Shown here piece after piece: positions 38,783 through 47,677 of a DNA stretch of 47,864 nt. Source of the DNA: Candidatus Methanovorans sp. Lineage in GTDB: Archaea; Halobacteriota; Methanosarcinia; Methanosarcinales; Methanosarcinaceae. Location: assembly GCA_020793565.1 (NCBI GenBank), contig DQIP01000229.1, forward strand, positions 1 to 47,864, in the 5' to 3' direction. The position numbers were made by a program, and so were the translations under genes. Each line of letters begins with the position of its first letter. The stretch's first letter is position 1. The notes beneath the pieces are model-generated. The model saw nothing but the letters and a program-made list of their open reading frames with translations, was not told where the DNA came from and searched no databases.

Positions 38783-39781
38783 TTATTTTATCTGCAAAAG
38801 CATATCTTTAATGACCTGATCCTTTGATACGCCCTGTCTCTCTGATTCAAATGTCAGGATTATCCTGTGCCGCAGGATCGGATATGCCATAGTCTCTATG
38901 TCTTCGTTGCTGACATAATCCCTGCCGTGAATAAAAGCGCGTGCTTTTGCGGCAAGTATCAATCCGATCGATGCTCGCGGTGATGCGCCGAATTCGATGT
39001 GGTCACCCCACGCACGCGTGGTAATAACGATCTTGATCGCATGTGCTTTCAGGTCTTCAGCTATCGGGACGTCGCGGACAAGCCTCTGGAGTTCCAGCAA
39101 TGTGTTTTTGTCGATCACCTTGTTAACATGCATTACTGTAGATTGTGTATAGCGATTAACGATCTCTGTCTCTTCCTCCAGTGTAGGGTAATCCACTAAT
39201 ATCTTGAACAGGAACCTGTCAAGTTGTGCTTCAGGCAACGGGAATGTGCCTTCCATCTCAATAGGGTTCTGTGTTGCGAGTATAAAGAACGGCATGTTCA
39301 GGAGAAATGTCTCATTGCCTGCTGTCACTTGTTTTTCCTGCATGGCTTCAAGTAGTGCGGATTGTGTCTTTGGGGATGCACGATTGATCTCATCCGCTAA
39401 AACAATATTTGCGAAAACCGGTCCGGCTTCGAACTTGAACTCTTTTATCCCGCCCCTCTCTTCTATAATGTGAGTGCCCGTAATATCAGCAGGCATGAGA
39501 TCGGGTGTACATTGAATCCTGCTAAAATCCAGATCCATTGTCTTTGCGATCGTTGATATGGTAAGGGTTTTACCAAGTCCGGGATTACTTTCAACAAGTG
39601 CATGCCCGTTAGCGAGTATTGCAATGATCATTTGCTCAACTACTTCCTGCTGCCCGACAATGACCTTGCCAATCTCATTAAAAAGCGCAGTAAATATATC
39701 ACCTGAATTGCGATATGTTTGTGATAATCCGCCTGTGGAATTCATCTGGTCTTCTCCTATTGTTACTGTTATCGTTGTCAT
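38783..39781 (-). CDS. MoxR-family AAA+ ATPase
   Basis: The 332-residue chaperone-like ATPase has Walker A ESNPGLGKT (64-72), Walker B VLADEINRASPKTQSALLEAM, sensor 1 ILATQNPIEMEGTFPLPEAQ and the C-terminal lid domain. MoxR proteins use ATP to remodel or load cofactors into partners, typically together with DUF58 and vWA proteins as encoded here. Starts at 39781 and 39745 are both possible; the latter has GGAGAAG before it, and the fold begins after both. Confidence 0.95.
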   Translation of the reverse strand: MTTITVTIGEDQMNSTGGLSQTYRNSGDIFTALFNEIGKVIVGQQEVVEQMIIAILANGHALVESNPGLGKTLTISTIAKTMDLDFSRIQCTPDLMPADITGTHIIEERGGIKEFKFEAGPVFANIVLADEINRASPKTQSALLEAMQEKQVTAGNETFLLNMPFFILATQNPIEMEGTFPLPEAQLDRFLFKILVDYPTLEEETEIVNRYTQSTVMHVNKVIDKNTLLELQRLVRDVPIAEDLKAHAIKIVITTRAWGDHIEFGASPRASIGLILAAKARAFIHGRDYVSNEDIETMAYPILRHRIILTFESERQGVSKDQVIKDMLLQIK

Positions 39782-39843
39782 TCACGTAAATTCTATTTCA
39801 TCATGTCTATGAATATGGCTTGTACCAGTGTTATAACCAACCG

Positions 39844-40728
39844 CTACTTTGCCATTTCCTCAAAATATGCCTTTATAATACTGTGGTACCCTTCAGGCAA
39901 ACTTTCGTAATAAGCCTGGGATGATACCGCTTCGATATCATATGCGGATGAGCGTTCAAAGTCCTCAGTTCGTGTCTCGCCTTCTTCATTCCCGGAAAAA
40001 CCAATTCCTGCACCCGGTGGAAGTGCAAGGTCTATCTCCTTACCCTCGATCACGATTATTGCAGGTTTGCCAAACAGGCCTTCGCTGCCACTATCGTCAC
40101 TTTCACTGTCTCCCCCATCTTCAGGTAACAGGCCTTGTTCTTCCTCTTCCTGTATGAATGGAAGGTTTTCAATTATCTGCGTCAGGTCTTCAGGCGTGAC
40201 TATCCGCTGATCCGAACTCGTCACATATGTAAATGATGAAAATGTGACCACAAGTGCGATGATGCTGAGGGCAAGCCTTTTTTTGTTTAAAAACGAGGAT
40301 GACCTGACCGTTGTGGTATCGGAAAGAACATTTGTCAGAAGATTGCCAACAATTGTGTTGCTGTTTTTGCGATTATCGTAAGCAGTCCTGAGTCGTTCAT
40401 GAAGCACCGGATATTTGTCTTCAATAAGATAAATGGCACTTGATCCTTTGTCGCGTATGTGCAGAATGATTGTAATAATTAGTGAAAGGATAACTGCTAC
40501 AATTGCCAATCCAAGTGTTTCAAAAGTGATTGAATAGCCAACGAACTGGTAGGTTGAACCTGTGTAGAGTTCAAAGGTGGTCATCATGGAAAACAAGGTA
40601 TCCATGTTGGATATGTAAAGCAGTGTATATGCGGTAAATAAGATCACAGCAAAATCAAATAAGATATAGGTGCGTTGATACCATTTGAGCGCAGAATTTT
40701 GTGTTTTTACAAATGTTTCTATATCCAT
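39844..40728 (-). CDS. Membrane protein of the MoxR operon, unknown function
   Basis: The 294-residue protein has three to four membrane helices (about 24-40, 64-88, 152-170), a cytoplasmic stretch between them (LIEDKYPVLHERLRTAYDNR), and an acidic, low-complexity outer region. The tail YYESLPEGYHSIIKAYFEEMAK resembles the end of Bat-type partner proteins. I do not recognise a named family. CGGTG precedes the ATG. It opens the MoxR-DUF58-vWA-vWA operon and starts 27 bases after pheA. Confidence 0.75.
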   Translation of the reverse strand: MDIETFVKTQNSALKWYQRTYILFDFAVILFTAYTLLYISNMDTLFSMMTTFELYTGSTYQFVGYSITFETLGLAIVAVILSLIITIILHIRDKGSSAIYLIEDKYPVLHERLRTAYDNRKNSNTIVGNLLTNVLSDTTTVRSSSFLNKKRLALSIIALVVTFSSFTYVTSSDQRIVTPEDLTQIIENLPFIQEEEEQGLLPEDGGDSESDDSGSEGLFGKPAIIVIEGKEIDLALPPGAGIGFSGNEEGETRTEDFERSSAYDIEAVSSQAYYESLPEGYHSIIKAYFEEMAK

Positions 40729-40755
40729 TGTGTAGCACCGTTTTGTTTCATTCTA

Positions 40756-41637
40756 TTATTCGTCATTGCTGTTCTTATACTCAATATTGCATGCCGGATA
40801 CGATCCAAGCATCTTTAGCATCCCAACGTTTAAAGTTATATTATCGAGAGCATCTTTTATAATGGCATCGCCGATATGTCCTGCAAAATCAATGTAGAAC
40901 AGGTAATCCCCGAGTTCGCGCTTTGATGGGCGCGATTCGATACGGATCAGGTTTATGCCTCTTTTTGCAAACTCGCCAATAAGTTCATACAGGGCGCCAG
41001 GCCGGTCCTTTTTAAGATATACTATAATGGATGTTTTGAAATCATCTTCCGGGAGTGGTGATTTTGTCCTGGTATCTGCAATTACCCCATCATATGCCTC
41101 TGTAACAATGAACCGTGTGTGGTTCTCTTTTCTATCCTGGATGTTTGGAATGAGTATCTCAAGTCCATACACCTGTGCGGATTCGCGTGATGCGATCGCA
41201 GCCATTTCCTTGAATTCATTTGCAAGTTTTGCGGCGTAGGATGTGCTGCCGGTTGTTCTTATCTCAGCGTTTTTAAAATGTGTTCTTATAAATTGCCGGC
41301 ACTGTGCAAGCGCCTGGGGGTGTGAAAGGATCACTCTTATGTCAGGAAGTTCACCTCTTGATAACAGGCAGTGTTCTATTGGTACTACTATCTCACCGAT
41401 GATATTGAGATCATTCCCAAGCAGCATGTCAAGTGTGATGCCTACAGAACCTTCGATGGAGTTTTCAATTGGAACTACTCCAATATCAACGGTTTTATCA
41501 ACAATTGCAGAAATTGTGTCCAGAATGTCGTCGTAATATTCCAGTGAAACTATATTTTTGGTTTCCTGTTCCATTATCCACTGTTTTGCCGCTTTTTCAG
41601 AATACGAGCCTTTTGGTCCGAGTACACCGATTTTCAT
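40756..41637 (-). CDS. pheA: Prephenate dehydratase
   Basis: It converts prephenate to phenylpyruvate in phenylalanine synthesis. The 293-residue protein begins MKIGVLGPKGSYSEKAA, has the catalytic NHTRFIVTE motif (Thr-Arg-Phe) and a C-terminal ACT domain with GALYELIGEFAKRGINLIRI and the phenylalanine-binding ESRPSK motif, so feedback control is expected. The upstream start at 41736 adds 33 non-conserved residues and is rejected. No chorismate mutase domain is fused. Confidence 0.96.
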   Translation of the reverse strand: MKIGVLGPKGSYSEKAAKQWIMEQETKNIVSLEYYDDILDTISAIVDKTVDIGVVPIENSIEGSVGITLDMLLGNDLNIIGEIVVPIEHCLLSRGELPDIRVILSHPQALAQCRQFIRTHFKNAEIRTTGSTSYAAKLANEFKEMAAIASRESAQVYGLEILIPNIQDRKENHTRFIVTEAYDGVIADTRTKSPLPEDDFKTSIIVYLKKDRPGALYELIGEFAKRGINLIRIESRPSKRELGDYLFYIDFAGHIGDAIIKDALDNITLNVGMLKMLGSYPACNIEYKNSNDE

Positions 41638-42106
41638 AATATTGTTTAATGGCTGGCTATTAAAAATAATTTGTGATTGCAATGTTTCCGAATTGTCAAA
41701 GATAAACCGAATGTGATAAAAAATGTTAAAAACCAAATTCGATCAAATCGCTATTAACGATTATATCGTTTGGTTTTCCTTGCCATTATGTGGAAACGTC
41801 ATTATTCAGGAACATGCCATTGAGCATGGAATTTCACGGTCTGGATTTATGGGTCGGATTTGAGGGACAGGCAGGGTGAAGCGAGATATTTGAAATATCA
41901 TCAACTCTATTGATCCTCCACTAATCCCGTCGAAAATTCATTTATTCCGGTTATTTGGGAATATTACAACAAAATGAAAGATATATCCATATTTTCGCTC
42001 CCTGAATTTGAATCTACTCCCTCCGTAAAGTGTTTTTCATACGCAAACTTTATCAGTAATAATATCGTTATGGGGAATCGTACCTAATACTATAAGCACA
42101 CCTCGA
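41638..42106. other. Gene-free interval before the initiator tRNA
   Basis: No coding frame or repeat shared with the rest of the window was seen in these 469 bases. A TATA-like AATACTATAAGCA (about 42087-42099) lies just before the tRNA and may be its promoter. Confidence 0.5.
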
Positions 42107-42181
42107 AGCGGGGTGGGGTAGCCAGGAGATCCCGACGGGCTCATAACCCGTAGACCGATGGTTCGAATCCATCCCCCGCTA
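42107..42181 (+). tRNA. Initiator tRNA-Met (CAU)
   Basis: The acceptor stem starts A1 and ends U72 (AGCGGGG/CCCCGCT), the archaeal initiator hallmark. The anticodon stem has three consecutive G-C pairs (CGGG-CTCATAA-CCCG), and the T-arm is GATGG-TTCGAAT-CCATC. Discriminator A is 42181. CCA is not encoded (the genome reads ATTTC), unlike the tRNA-Leu in this window. Confidence 0.95.
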
Positions 42182-42408
42182 TTTCTTATTGTTTTCACGT
42201 CATCTTTCAGATCTAATGGTAACTGACTCAAAATATATTGTAGGTATTTTATTTGCCAAATAATAGGTCAATATGTCGTATCTTCTGAATCCCACGTAGA
42301 TTCATCTTAATTATTATACCTCGAAGCTCTACAGTGGTTGGTTACCGTTGTATGGACTTTTATTATTTTCTGATCACACTTATTAATCAGTTCTGTTAAC
42401 CGCGAATA

Positions 42409-42433
42409 CACTCACCTCCTACGGAGTTGAGTG
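42409..42433 (+). repeat. Hairpin repeat, copy 2
   Basis: CACTCA-cCTCC-TAC-GGAG-t-TGAGTG, followed by CCTG and, further on, TAATGC, as in copy 1 at 38696. The T-A pair of copy 1 is C-G here, so the stem is kept. The second hairpin of copy 1 is not kept. The surrounding gap (42182-42631) has no supported gene; a 60-codon frame at 42431 lacks any recognisable feature. Confidence 0.7.
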
Positions 42434-42631
42434 CCTGTAAGATGTGTAGATAATGCAGTGAATGAGAGCTTTGGATGCGTAATTATGAGCATGGTGATTG
42501 CGGGCATTTCTACCATAAACCACCCTGTGCTCCCCTTGCTGATCCTCAGGCTCGCCAACCGCTTATGCCAAATGCATGTCAACCAACCAGAAGACTATAA
42601 GTCCCAAAACTGACAGATAGCATAACCGATC

Positions 42632-43651
42632 ATGACATCCATCATTTACCATCCCGATTATCTAAAACACGACACTGGCTTCCATCCGGAAAACGCAGCG
42701 CGGCTTACCTCCATTATGAACCTGCTCGATGGGCGCGGTTATTTTAATAAACACCCTGTCATCAAACCCGGGCCTGCCACAATTCCGCTGATCGGGAACA
42801 TACATGACCGTGACCACATCGAAAAAGTTGAAGCACACTGCCGCGCCGGGATTCCGCTTGACCCTGATACTATTGTTTCCAAGGATTCATTCAGGGCAGC
42901 ACTTCTGGCAGCAGGCGGTGCAGTCAATGCAGTAAAGGAAACAATAGGTGGGGGCACAGCATTTGCACTTGTACGCCCGCCAGGGCATCATGCAGAACCG
43001 GGGCGGGCGATGGGGTTCTGCCTGTTCAACAATATTGCCATTGCGGCGCGGTATGCGCAATCACATGGAATGCCGCGCGTGCTGATTGTAGACTGGGATG
43101 TGCATCATGGCAACGGCACACAACATGCATTCTATTCCGACCCTTCGGTATTATATTTCTCCACTCACCAGCATCCATGGTACCCGGGAACCGGGTGGCT
43201 GGATGAAATTGGAGAAGGAGATGGCGCCGGGTATAACATCAATGTTCCCCTGCCTGCCGGAGCAAATGATGGCGATTATCTATATGTGTTCAAAAAATTG
43301 TTAGTCCCTGTTGCGCTCCAGTTCAAGCCCGATATGATCCTGGTATCTGCCGGACAGGATGGGCACATAAACGATCCACTTGGTGGCATGGAACTGACAT
43401 CGGCAGGTTTTGGAAAACTTGCATTAATTGTAAAAGAGCTTGCTGATTCAACATGCGGGCGCATGGCTATTGTACTTGAGGGCGGATATGACCTGGAAGC
43501 ACTGGCTGGATCGGTGTTTGAGATCGTTATGGCTCTTGATGGTGGACAAGAGATTATACTCCCGTGGGAAAGCAATATTCAGGAGGTAATTAAAAAACGG
43601 GTAGGGGAAGTAATGGCAGTTCAGGCAAATTGGTGGGAGTTTCCAATTTGA
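42632..43651 (+). CDS. Histone deacetylase family amidohydrolase
   Basis: The 339-residue zinc hydrolase removes acetyl groups from lysines, polyamines or similar amides. Active-site residues are intact: His119-His120 in RPPGHHAEP, zinc ligands Asp156 and His158 in [11 protein letters not shown], Asp243 in SAGQDGH, and the transition-state Tyr286 in EGGYDLEA. It is close in type to AcuC/acetylpolyamine amidohydrolases; archaeal substrates (possibly Alba or histone-like proteins) are unproven. A deleted partial copy lies at 47678-47818. Confidence 0.93.
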   Translation: MTSIIYHPDYLKHDTGFHPENAARLTSIMNLLDGRGYFNKHPVIKPGPATIPLIGNIHDRDHIEKVEAHCRAGIPLDPDTIVSKDSFRAALLAAGGAVNAVKETIGGGTAFALVRPPGHHAEPGRAMGFCLFNNIAIAARYAQSHGMPRVLIVDWDVHHGNGTQHAFYSDPSVLYFSTHQHPWYPGTGWLDEIGEGDGAGYNINVPLPAGANDGDYLYVFKKLLVPVALQFKPDMILVSAGQDGHINDPLGGMELTSAGFGKLALIVKELADSTCGRMAIVLEGGYDLEALAGSVFEIVMALDGGQEIILPWESNIQEVIKKRVGEVMAVQANWWEFPI

Positions 43652-43762
43652 CCACTCTGGCCAAAACCAACCAACGAAATCAGTAAATAGATAAATAAAA
43701 TACGAAATTCCAATCCAAAAAAAGAGGTAAGAGGTGAATACACCTCTTATACATGTAAAATC

Positions 43763-44071
43763 TCATCCTTTTATTATTTTACCTACTCCATAACCCAGCA
43801 CAAGCATAAGCAACGTGCCAATTACAATCGCACCGACCTCACCCAATTTACCAAATCCTTCTATGGAATAATCAGGCATGGGTGAAGACATAAATGGTTC
43901 ACTTTCTTCAAGTTCAGCAAATGTTGCAGGGTCTACAATACCTTCTGCGGCGCTTTCCAGCCCATCGGGATCAGATGATGCCAGAAAAGGTGCCAGTACT
44001 GAAATCACAACACCAATTATAAGTCCTGCCAACAGGATCTTTTTCGCATCGGCATTGGTTTTTTTATTCAT
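43763..44071 (-). CDS. PDGLE-domain component of a nickel/cobalt ECF transporter
   Basis: The 102-residue protein has two membrane helices (about 12-30 and 80-98) around an outer segment bearing the namesake PDGLE motif (SSDPDGLESAAEGI). PDGLE proteins are auxiliary small subunits (NikN/CbiN-like) of metal ECF transporters and are common in nickel systems. ATG 44071 overlaps the cbiM stop by 8 bases and has GGAGAT before it. Confidence 0.9.
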   Translation of the reverse strand: MNKKTNADAKKILLAGLIIGVVISVLAPFLASSDPDGLESAAEGIVDPATFAELEESEPFMSSPMPDYSIEGFGKLGEVGAIVIGTLLMLVLGYGVGKIIKG

Positions 44072-44714
44072 TATGAACATCTCCTGTAAATGTTTCCGGT
44101 AATAGGTCAGGACGTGCACTTGCAATCGCAGAAACCGCAACTGCAGTTATAAGCCCCTCTCCAATCACCCCAATTATAGCATGATATGTACCCATTGCGA
44201 TAAGACCCCCTACAAGAGGGAATATGCCGGACAGGGTCATCTCAAATGAACAAACAATTGCAGAGATAAACAGACCAAGCCATGCACCAGCGAATGCAGC
44301 AACTCCTATATTCAGGTTGACTTTTTTAAGTGCAACAAATGTATAATATCCAACAAAGCCGCTGATTATGCCCATGTTGAGTATATTTGCACCGAGTGCC
44401 GTCACGCCTCCGTCGCCAAATACAAATGACTGGACGATCAGCACAAGTGTTAGTAGCAGTACACCAGCCCATGGACTACCCAGTATAATGGCAGCCATAG
44501 CAGCACCAACCATGTGGCCACTTGTACCCATACCGATAGGAATATTCATTGCCTGAATGGCAAAAATGGCTGCTGCCAGTGCCGCAAGCAGTGGTATTTT
44601 CAAATCATCCAGTTCTTCACGTGCCCATTTGAGGGACATTAAAATAAAAGGTATTGCAATTATCCAATATATAAGTGCATGACTTAATGGTAAAAATGCA
44701 TCAGGTATATGCAT
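44064..44714 (-). CDS. cbiM: CbiM/NikM substrate-binding membrane component
   Basis: The 216-residue membrane protein is the substrate-capture subunit of a Co2+/Ni2+ ECF transporter. It starts MHIPDAFLP; the N-terminal Met-His-x-Pro-Asp is the metal-binding site and requires this exact start (ATG 44714, with GGAGG 8 bases upstream). Other family marks are IPIGMGTSGHMVGAAMAAI and the conserved His in that loop. A NikR-like operator at 44753-44780 argues for nickel over cobalt. The ATPase and permease genes lie on the other strand, 1 kb away. Confidence 0.93.
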   Translation of the reverse strand: MHIPDAFLPLSHALIYWIIAIPFILMSLKWAREELDDLKIPLLAALAAAIFAIQAMNIPIGMGTSGHMVGAAMAAIILGSPWAGVLLLTLVLIVQSFVFGDGGVTALGANILNMGIISGFVGYYTFVALKKVNLNIGVAAFAGAWLGLFISAIVCSFEMTLSGIFPLVGGLIAMGTYHAIIGVIGEGLITAVAVSAIASARPDLLPETFTGDVHNE

Positions 44715-44752
44715 TGTTTTTTGCCTCCTTGATTTCATATTTATATAATATT

Positions 44753-44780
44753 ATGTTACAAAATTAGTGGAATGTAACAC
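44753..44780 (-). promoter_or_regulatory. NikR-like operator at the cbiM promoter
   Basis: ATGTTAC-N14-GTAACAC is an inverted repeat with a single mismatch at the outermost base. The form GTGTTAC-N13/14-GTAACAC is, as I recall, the NikR site described in several bacteria and similar in archaea. It abuts a TATA box for cbiM (TTATATAAAT on the minus strand, 44741-44750), so binding would cover the BRE and block initiation. Confidence 0.65.
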
Positions 44781-44950
44781 TGTGAATCATAAATACTTAT
44801 GCTATATATATATGTATTGTTATTCTTTATAAAACATAACAATGTTTATATCTACTTCAAATCTAATGATAATTTGAGTGATGAATAAGACTCTCATTGT
44901 TTGTGAGTATTTGACAATTAACATCTCCAGTTCGGTCAACAATTTTGATA

Positions 44951-45110
44951 TTAATTATGAGACTTTTTAATATATTCCGGATAAAATGAATCATGGCAAA
45001 GAAAATGAACCACGGAGGACACAGAGAGTCGTTGTTTTTTCTCTGTGTCCCACTGTGTCCTATGTGGTTTTCCAACCATTCCGGAAGATAACAAAAAGTC
45101 TCTTAATTAT
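44951..45110. repeat. 160-bp palindromic MITE-like element
   Basis: Outer arms 44951-44980 and 45081-45110 are imperfect inverted repeats (GAGACTTTTT...ATTCCGG against CCGGAA...AAAAAGTCTC). The core has a strong stem GGACACAGAGA...TCTCTGTGTCC with flanking CCAC...GTGG. The GAACCACGGAGGACACAGAG core type is a palindrome seen in many prokaryotic genomes. No transposase is inside, so it would be non-autonomous. Confidence 0.7.
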
Positions 45111-45313
45111 CATATCAATCTGCAACAGTTGGGTCTTCAATTACAACATTTGGTAGTGCCCCATAAATCATGACTTTCCGTAATAATCGTTATGCTGCGA
45201 GACAATCTGTTGATATTAAGTGTGACATTAGGAATCAATCCCAGTAGCGGACTTGAACTATGACAAAAGCACATTAGGTTTCATAACTCAGGACACGACC
45301 CAACATTTGACTA

Positions 45314-45484
45314 GTGACTTTTTGATTTATTCTGGATGATAGATAACAAATAATAAGTAATAGATAATTAATAATGGATAATTGTATGAATATTCGCTGC
45401 AGAGGATACTGGGAGCGCAAAGGGTTGTTATTTTTCCCTACGTTCCCGGGATTTTCCGAATCGTCCAGTATAGTAAAAACTCTC
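45314..45484. repeat. Second MITE-like inverted-repeat element
   Basis: Arms 45314-45335 (GTGACTTTTTGATTTATTCTGG) and 45465-45484 (CCAGTATAGTAAAAACTCTC) are imperfect inverted repeats and resemble the arms of the element at 44951-45110. The centre has GGGAGCG...CGTTCCC and a GTTGTTATTTTTCC loop like that of the first. The rest of 44781-45740 holds no supported gene. Confidence 0.5.
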
Positions 45485-45740
45485 TTTGACTAAATAGAAA
45501 ACAATATATGATTGGACTATTATCCTATATTTTCGAATCGCAAAATTATTACTAACTACTTTATATGCAACACTTCTGGCCGTTTAATTATAAAAGGTAT
45601 TGGATATCCGGCATATAGAAAATATACGCTCGCAATCACAATCGTCACGTCATCCCTGCTCGCAGCCAGAGCATTGATCGTATCAATCAAATCTGTACAT
45701 CATCTAAAGAATCGCGTATATGCGACCAGCATAAAATGCA

Positions 45741-46709
45741 ATGAATGCAGAATCAGAAATTAAAACAAAAGTTGAAACAGATATGCAAATCAAGAAAAGT
45801 ATTAAATCACAATTCATTCCGGAATCTGGGATTGTGAACAGTCATAACACAGCAGAACCTATAATTGAAGTTCGAAACCTGAATTATTTATATCCAGGCA
45901 GTAAAACGAGAGCCTTAAATGGTGTGAATTTTAAAATATACCCAGGCGCGCGCGTTGTACTTCTCGGTGCGAATGGTAGCGGTAAATCCACACTGTTCAA
46001 GCACCTGAACGGGATACTAAAACCTGTATCCGGCGAGGTGCTTATCAATGGAATGGCGATAACAAAGAAGAACGTAAAAAATGCCCGCCAGACTGTCGGG
46101 CTAGTATTCCAGAACCCTGATGACCAGATATTTGCAGCTACTGTTGAACAGGATGTCGCATTTGGACCTGTAAATATGGGATTGCCAGGGGATAAAGTAA
46201 AATCGCGGGTGCAAGAAGCACTTGAACTTGTTGGTCTGGCGGGTTTTGAGAACCGTGCACCGCACCACCTGAGCGGCGGTGAAAAAAAGCGCGTCGCTAT
46301 TGCAGGAATTCTTGCAATGCGACCCAAGATCATTGTTCTTGATGAACCCACATCCGGTCTTGATCCTTCAAGTTCAAATAAAATACTGCATCTTATCAGT
46401 AAAATGAATCGGGATCTTGGAATGACGGTTATTCTTTCAACTCATAACGTGGATCTCGTACCGATGTTTGCAGAATGGATATATGTCATGCACGGGGGAA
46501 AGTTGGAAGCAGAAGGAACTCCGAAAGAGATCTTCAGTAATTCCGAACTGATCAAAAAGGCACATCTCCGGCTGCCGCGTATTGCCAAACTCATGGAACT
46601 ATTAAAAGAGGAAGGCATAGATATCAATGTCGAAATAACACCAGCCACTGCAAAAGATGAACTGATGCGGATTATACAAAATCATTCCGCAAAGCGATAC
46701 GGTAATTAA
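45741..46709 (+). CDS. cbiO: Cobalt/nickel ECF transporter ATPase
   Basis: The 322-residue ABC ATPase drives metal uptake. It has Walker A GANGSGKS (76-83), Q-loop FQNPDDQ, signature LSGGEKKR (177-184) and Walker B IIVLDEP (Asp201-Glu202). An N-terminal extension of about 40 residues precedes the ABC fold; a later start at residue 15 is possible but still leaves an extension. The permease gene follows after 13 bases. It is separated from cbiM by about 1 kb of repeat-bearing DNA and lies on the opposite strand, unlike the usual single operon. Confidence 0.94.
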   Translation: MNAESEIKTKVETDMQIKKSIKSQFIPESGIVNSHNTAEPIIEVRNLNYLYPGSKTRALNGVNFKIYPGARVVLLGANGSGKSTLFKHLNGILKPVSGEVLINGMAITKKNVKNARQTVGLVFQNPDDQIFAATVEQDVAFGPVNMGLPGDKVKSRVQEALELVGLAGFENRAPHHLSGGEKKRVAIAGILAMRPKIIVLDEPTSGLDPSSSNKILHLISKMNRDLGMTVILSTHNVDLVPMFAEWIYVMHGGKLEAEGTPKEIFSNSELIKKAHLRLPRIAKLMELLKEEGIDINVEITPATAKDELMRIIQNHSAKRYGN

Positions 46710-46722
46710 ACAACAAGCATCC

Positions 46723-47532
46723 ATGAAAATAACACTAACTGATATTGAGCGGGAATCCTACAAGGACAGTACGATTCACAGATTAGACGGTCGTATAAAG
46801 ATACTTGTCGTATTCACTGTAATTCTCTATGCCGTAGCTCTTCCACGAATACACGAACTAAACTTTACCAGGCTGGCATTCATTGAACTGTACCTGATCG
46901 CAATATTAATGCTCGCAAAACTGAATCCCATGTATGTACTTTTAAGGTTCATTGCTGCTTTGCCTTTTGGAGCCGGAATAGCTGTGCTTCAGCCGTTCAT
47001 CAGGCAGCCGTTCATCGAATCATTTACACAATATCCAGTATCACTTCCTTTTGGTTTAACCATGACCTATGAAGGGATGGAATTTGGAGCTATGCTTCTT
47101 GCAAAGTTTATAGTTTGCATTACTTCCATAATCCTGCTTTCATCAACCACACAAATGAAAGACATGGTAGAATCCGCCCGGCGCCTTGGTCTTCCAGAGG
47201 AGTTTACTCTTCTTCTTACAATGATGATCAGATATTTATTTATATTCTGGGCTATGCTAAAACGTATCAATACCGCCCAGAAAGCACGCCTTTTTAGTAT
47301 ATGGAACAAAAATGTATCGCGCAGGTGGATACTTGAACAGATCGCGCACTCCATCAGTTCATTGTTCCTTCGTTCATATGAACAGGGCGAACGAACATAT
47401 ATCAGCATGCTCTGCAGGGGGTACAGCAATACCCAGCAGTTGTACCGGAGTAAAAAGAAACTTGGCAGAATGGATATCATATTTTTTGTAGTAACAATTG
47501 GACTAATATTTAGCATTCACATGTTAACTTGA
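46723..47532 (+). CDS. cbiQ: Cobalt/nickel ECF transporter permease (T component)
   Basis: The 269-residue protein has five to six membrane helices and the coupling motif region ESARRLGLPEEFTLLLTMM with the Ala-Arg-x motifs (SARR, TAQKAR) that contact the ATPase. It begins ITLTDIERESYKDSTIHRLDGRIKI, typical of CbiQ/NikQ. It forms an operon with cbiO. Confidence 0.93.
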   Translation: MKITLTDIERESYKDSTIHRLDGRIKILVVFTVILYAVALPRIHELNFTRLAFIELYLIAILMLAKLNPMYVLLRFIAALPFGAGIAVLQPFIRQPFIESFTQYPVSLPFGLTMTYEGMEFGAMLLAKFIVCITSIILLSSTTQMKDMVESARRLGLPEEFTLLLTMMIRYLFIFWAMLKRINTAQKARLFSIWNKNVSRRWILEQIAHSISSLFLRSYEQGERTYISMLCRGYSNTQQLYRSKKKLGRMDIIFFVVTIGLIFSIHMLT

Positions 47533-47677
47533 TCATGTACATCAAAAAATCCCATCACCGGATGTGCAACATCCATGTTAAATCGACAGCATACAGGACT
47601 TTTCTATAATTTATAAATCGCTGTACAAGGTTATGGGGATATCAAAAGCAACATTTATATGTTGGAGAATGATCAAA

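Noticed and set aside
42431-42613. 60-codon frame before the deacetylase gene
   Set aside because: It starts inside the hairpin repeat and has no recognisable motif or ribosome site.
44715-45740. Cobalamin riboswitch before the cbiM/cbiO genes
   Set aside because: No B12-box-like conserved sequence was seen; the gap holds palindromic repeats and a protein-type operator.
45512-45763. 83-codon frame before cbiO
   Set aside because: No ribosome site, no family resemblance, overlaps the cbiO start; composition looks non-coding.
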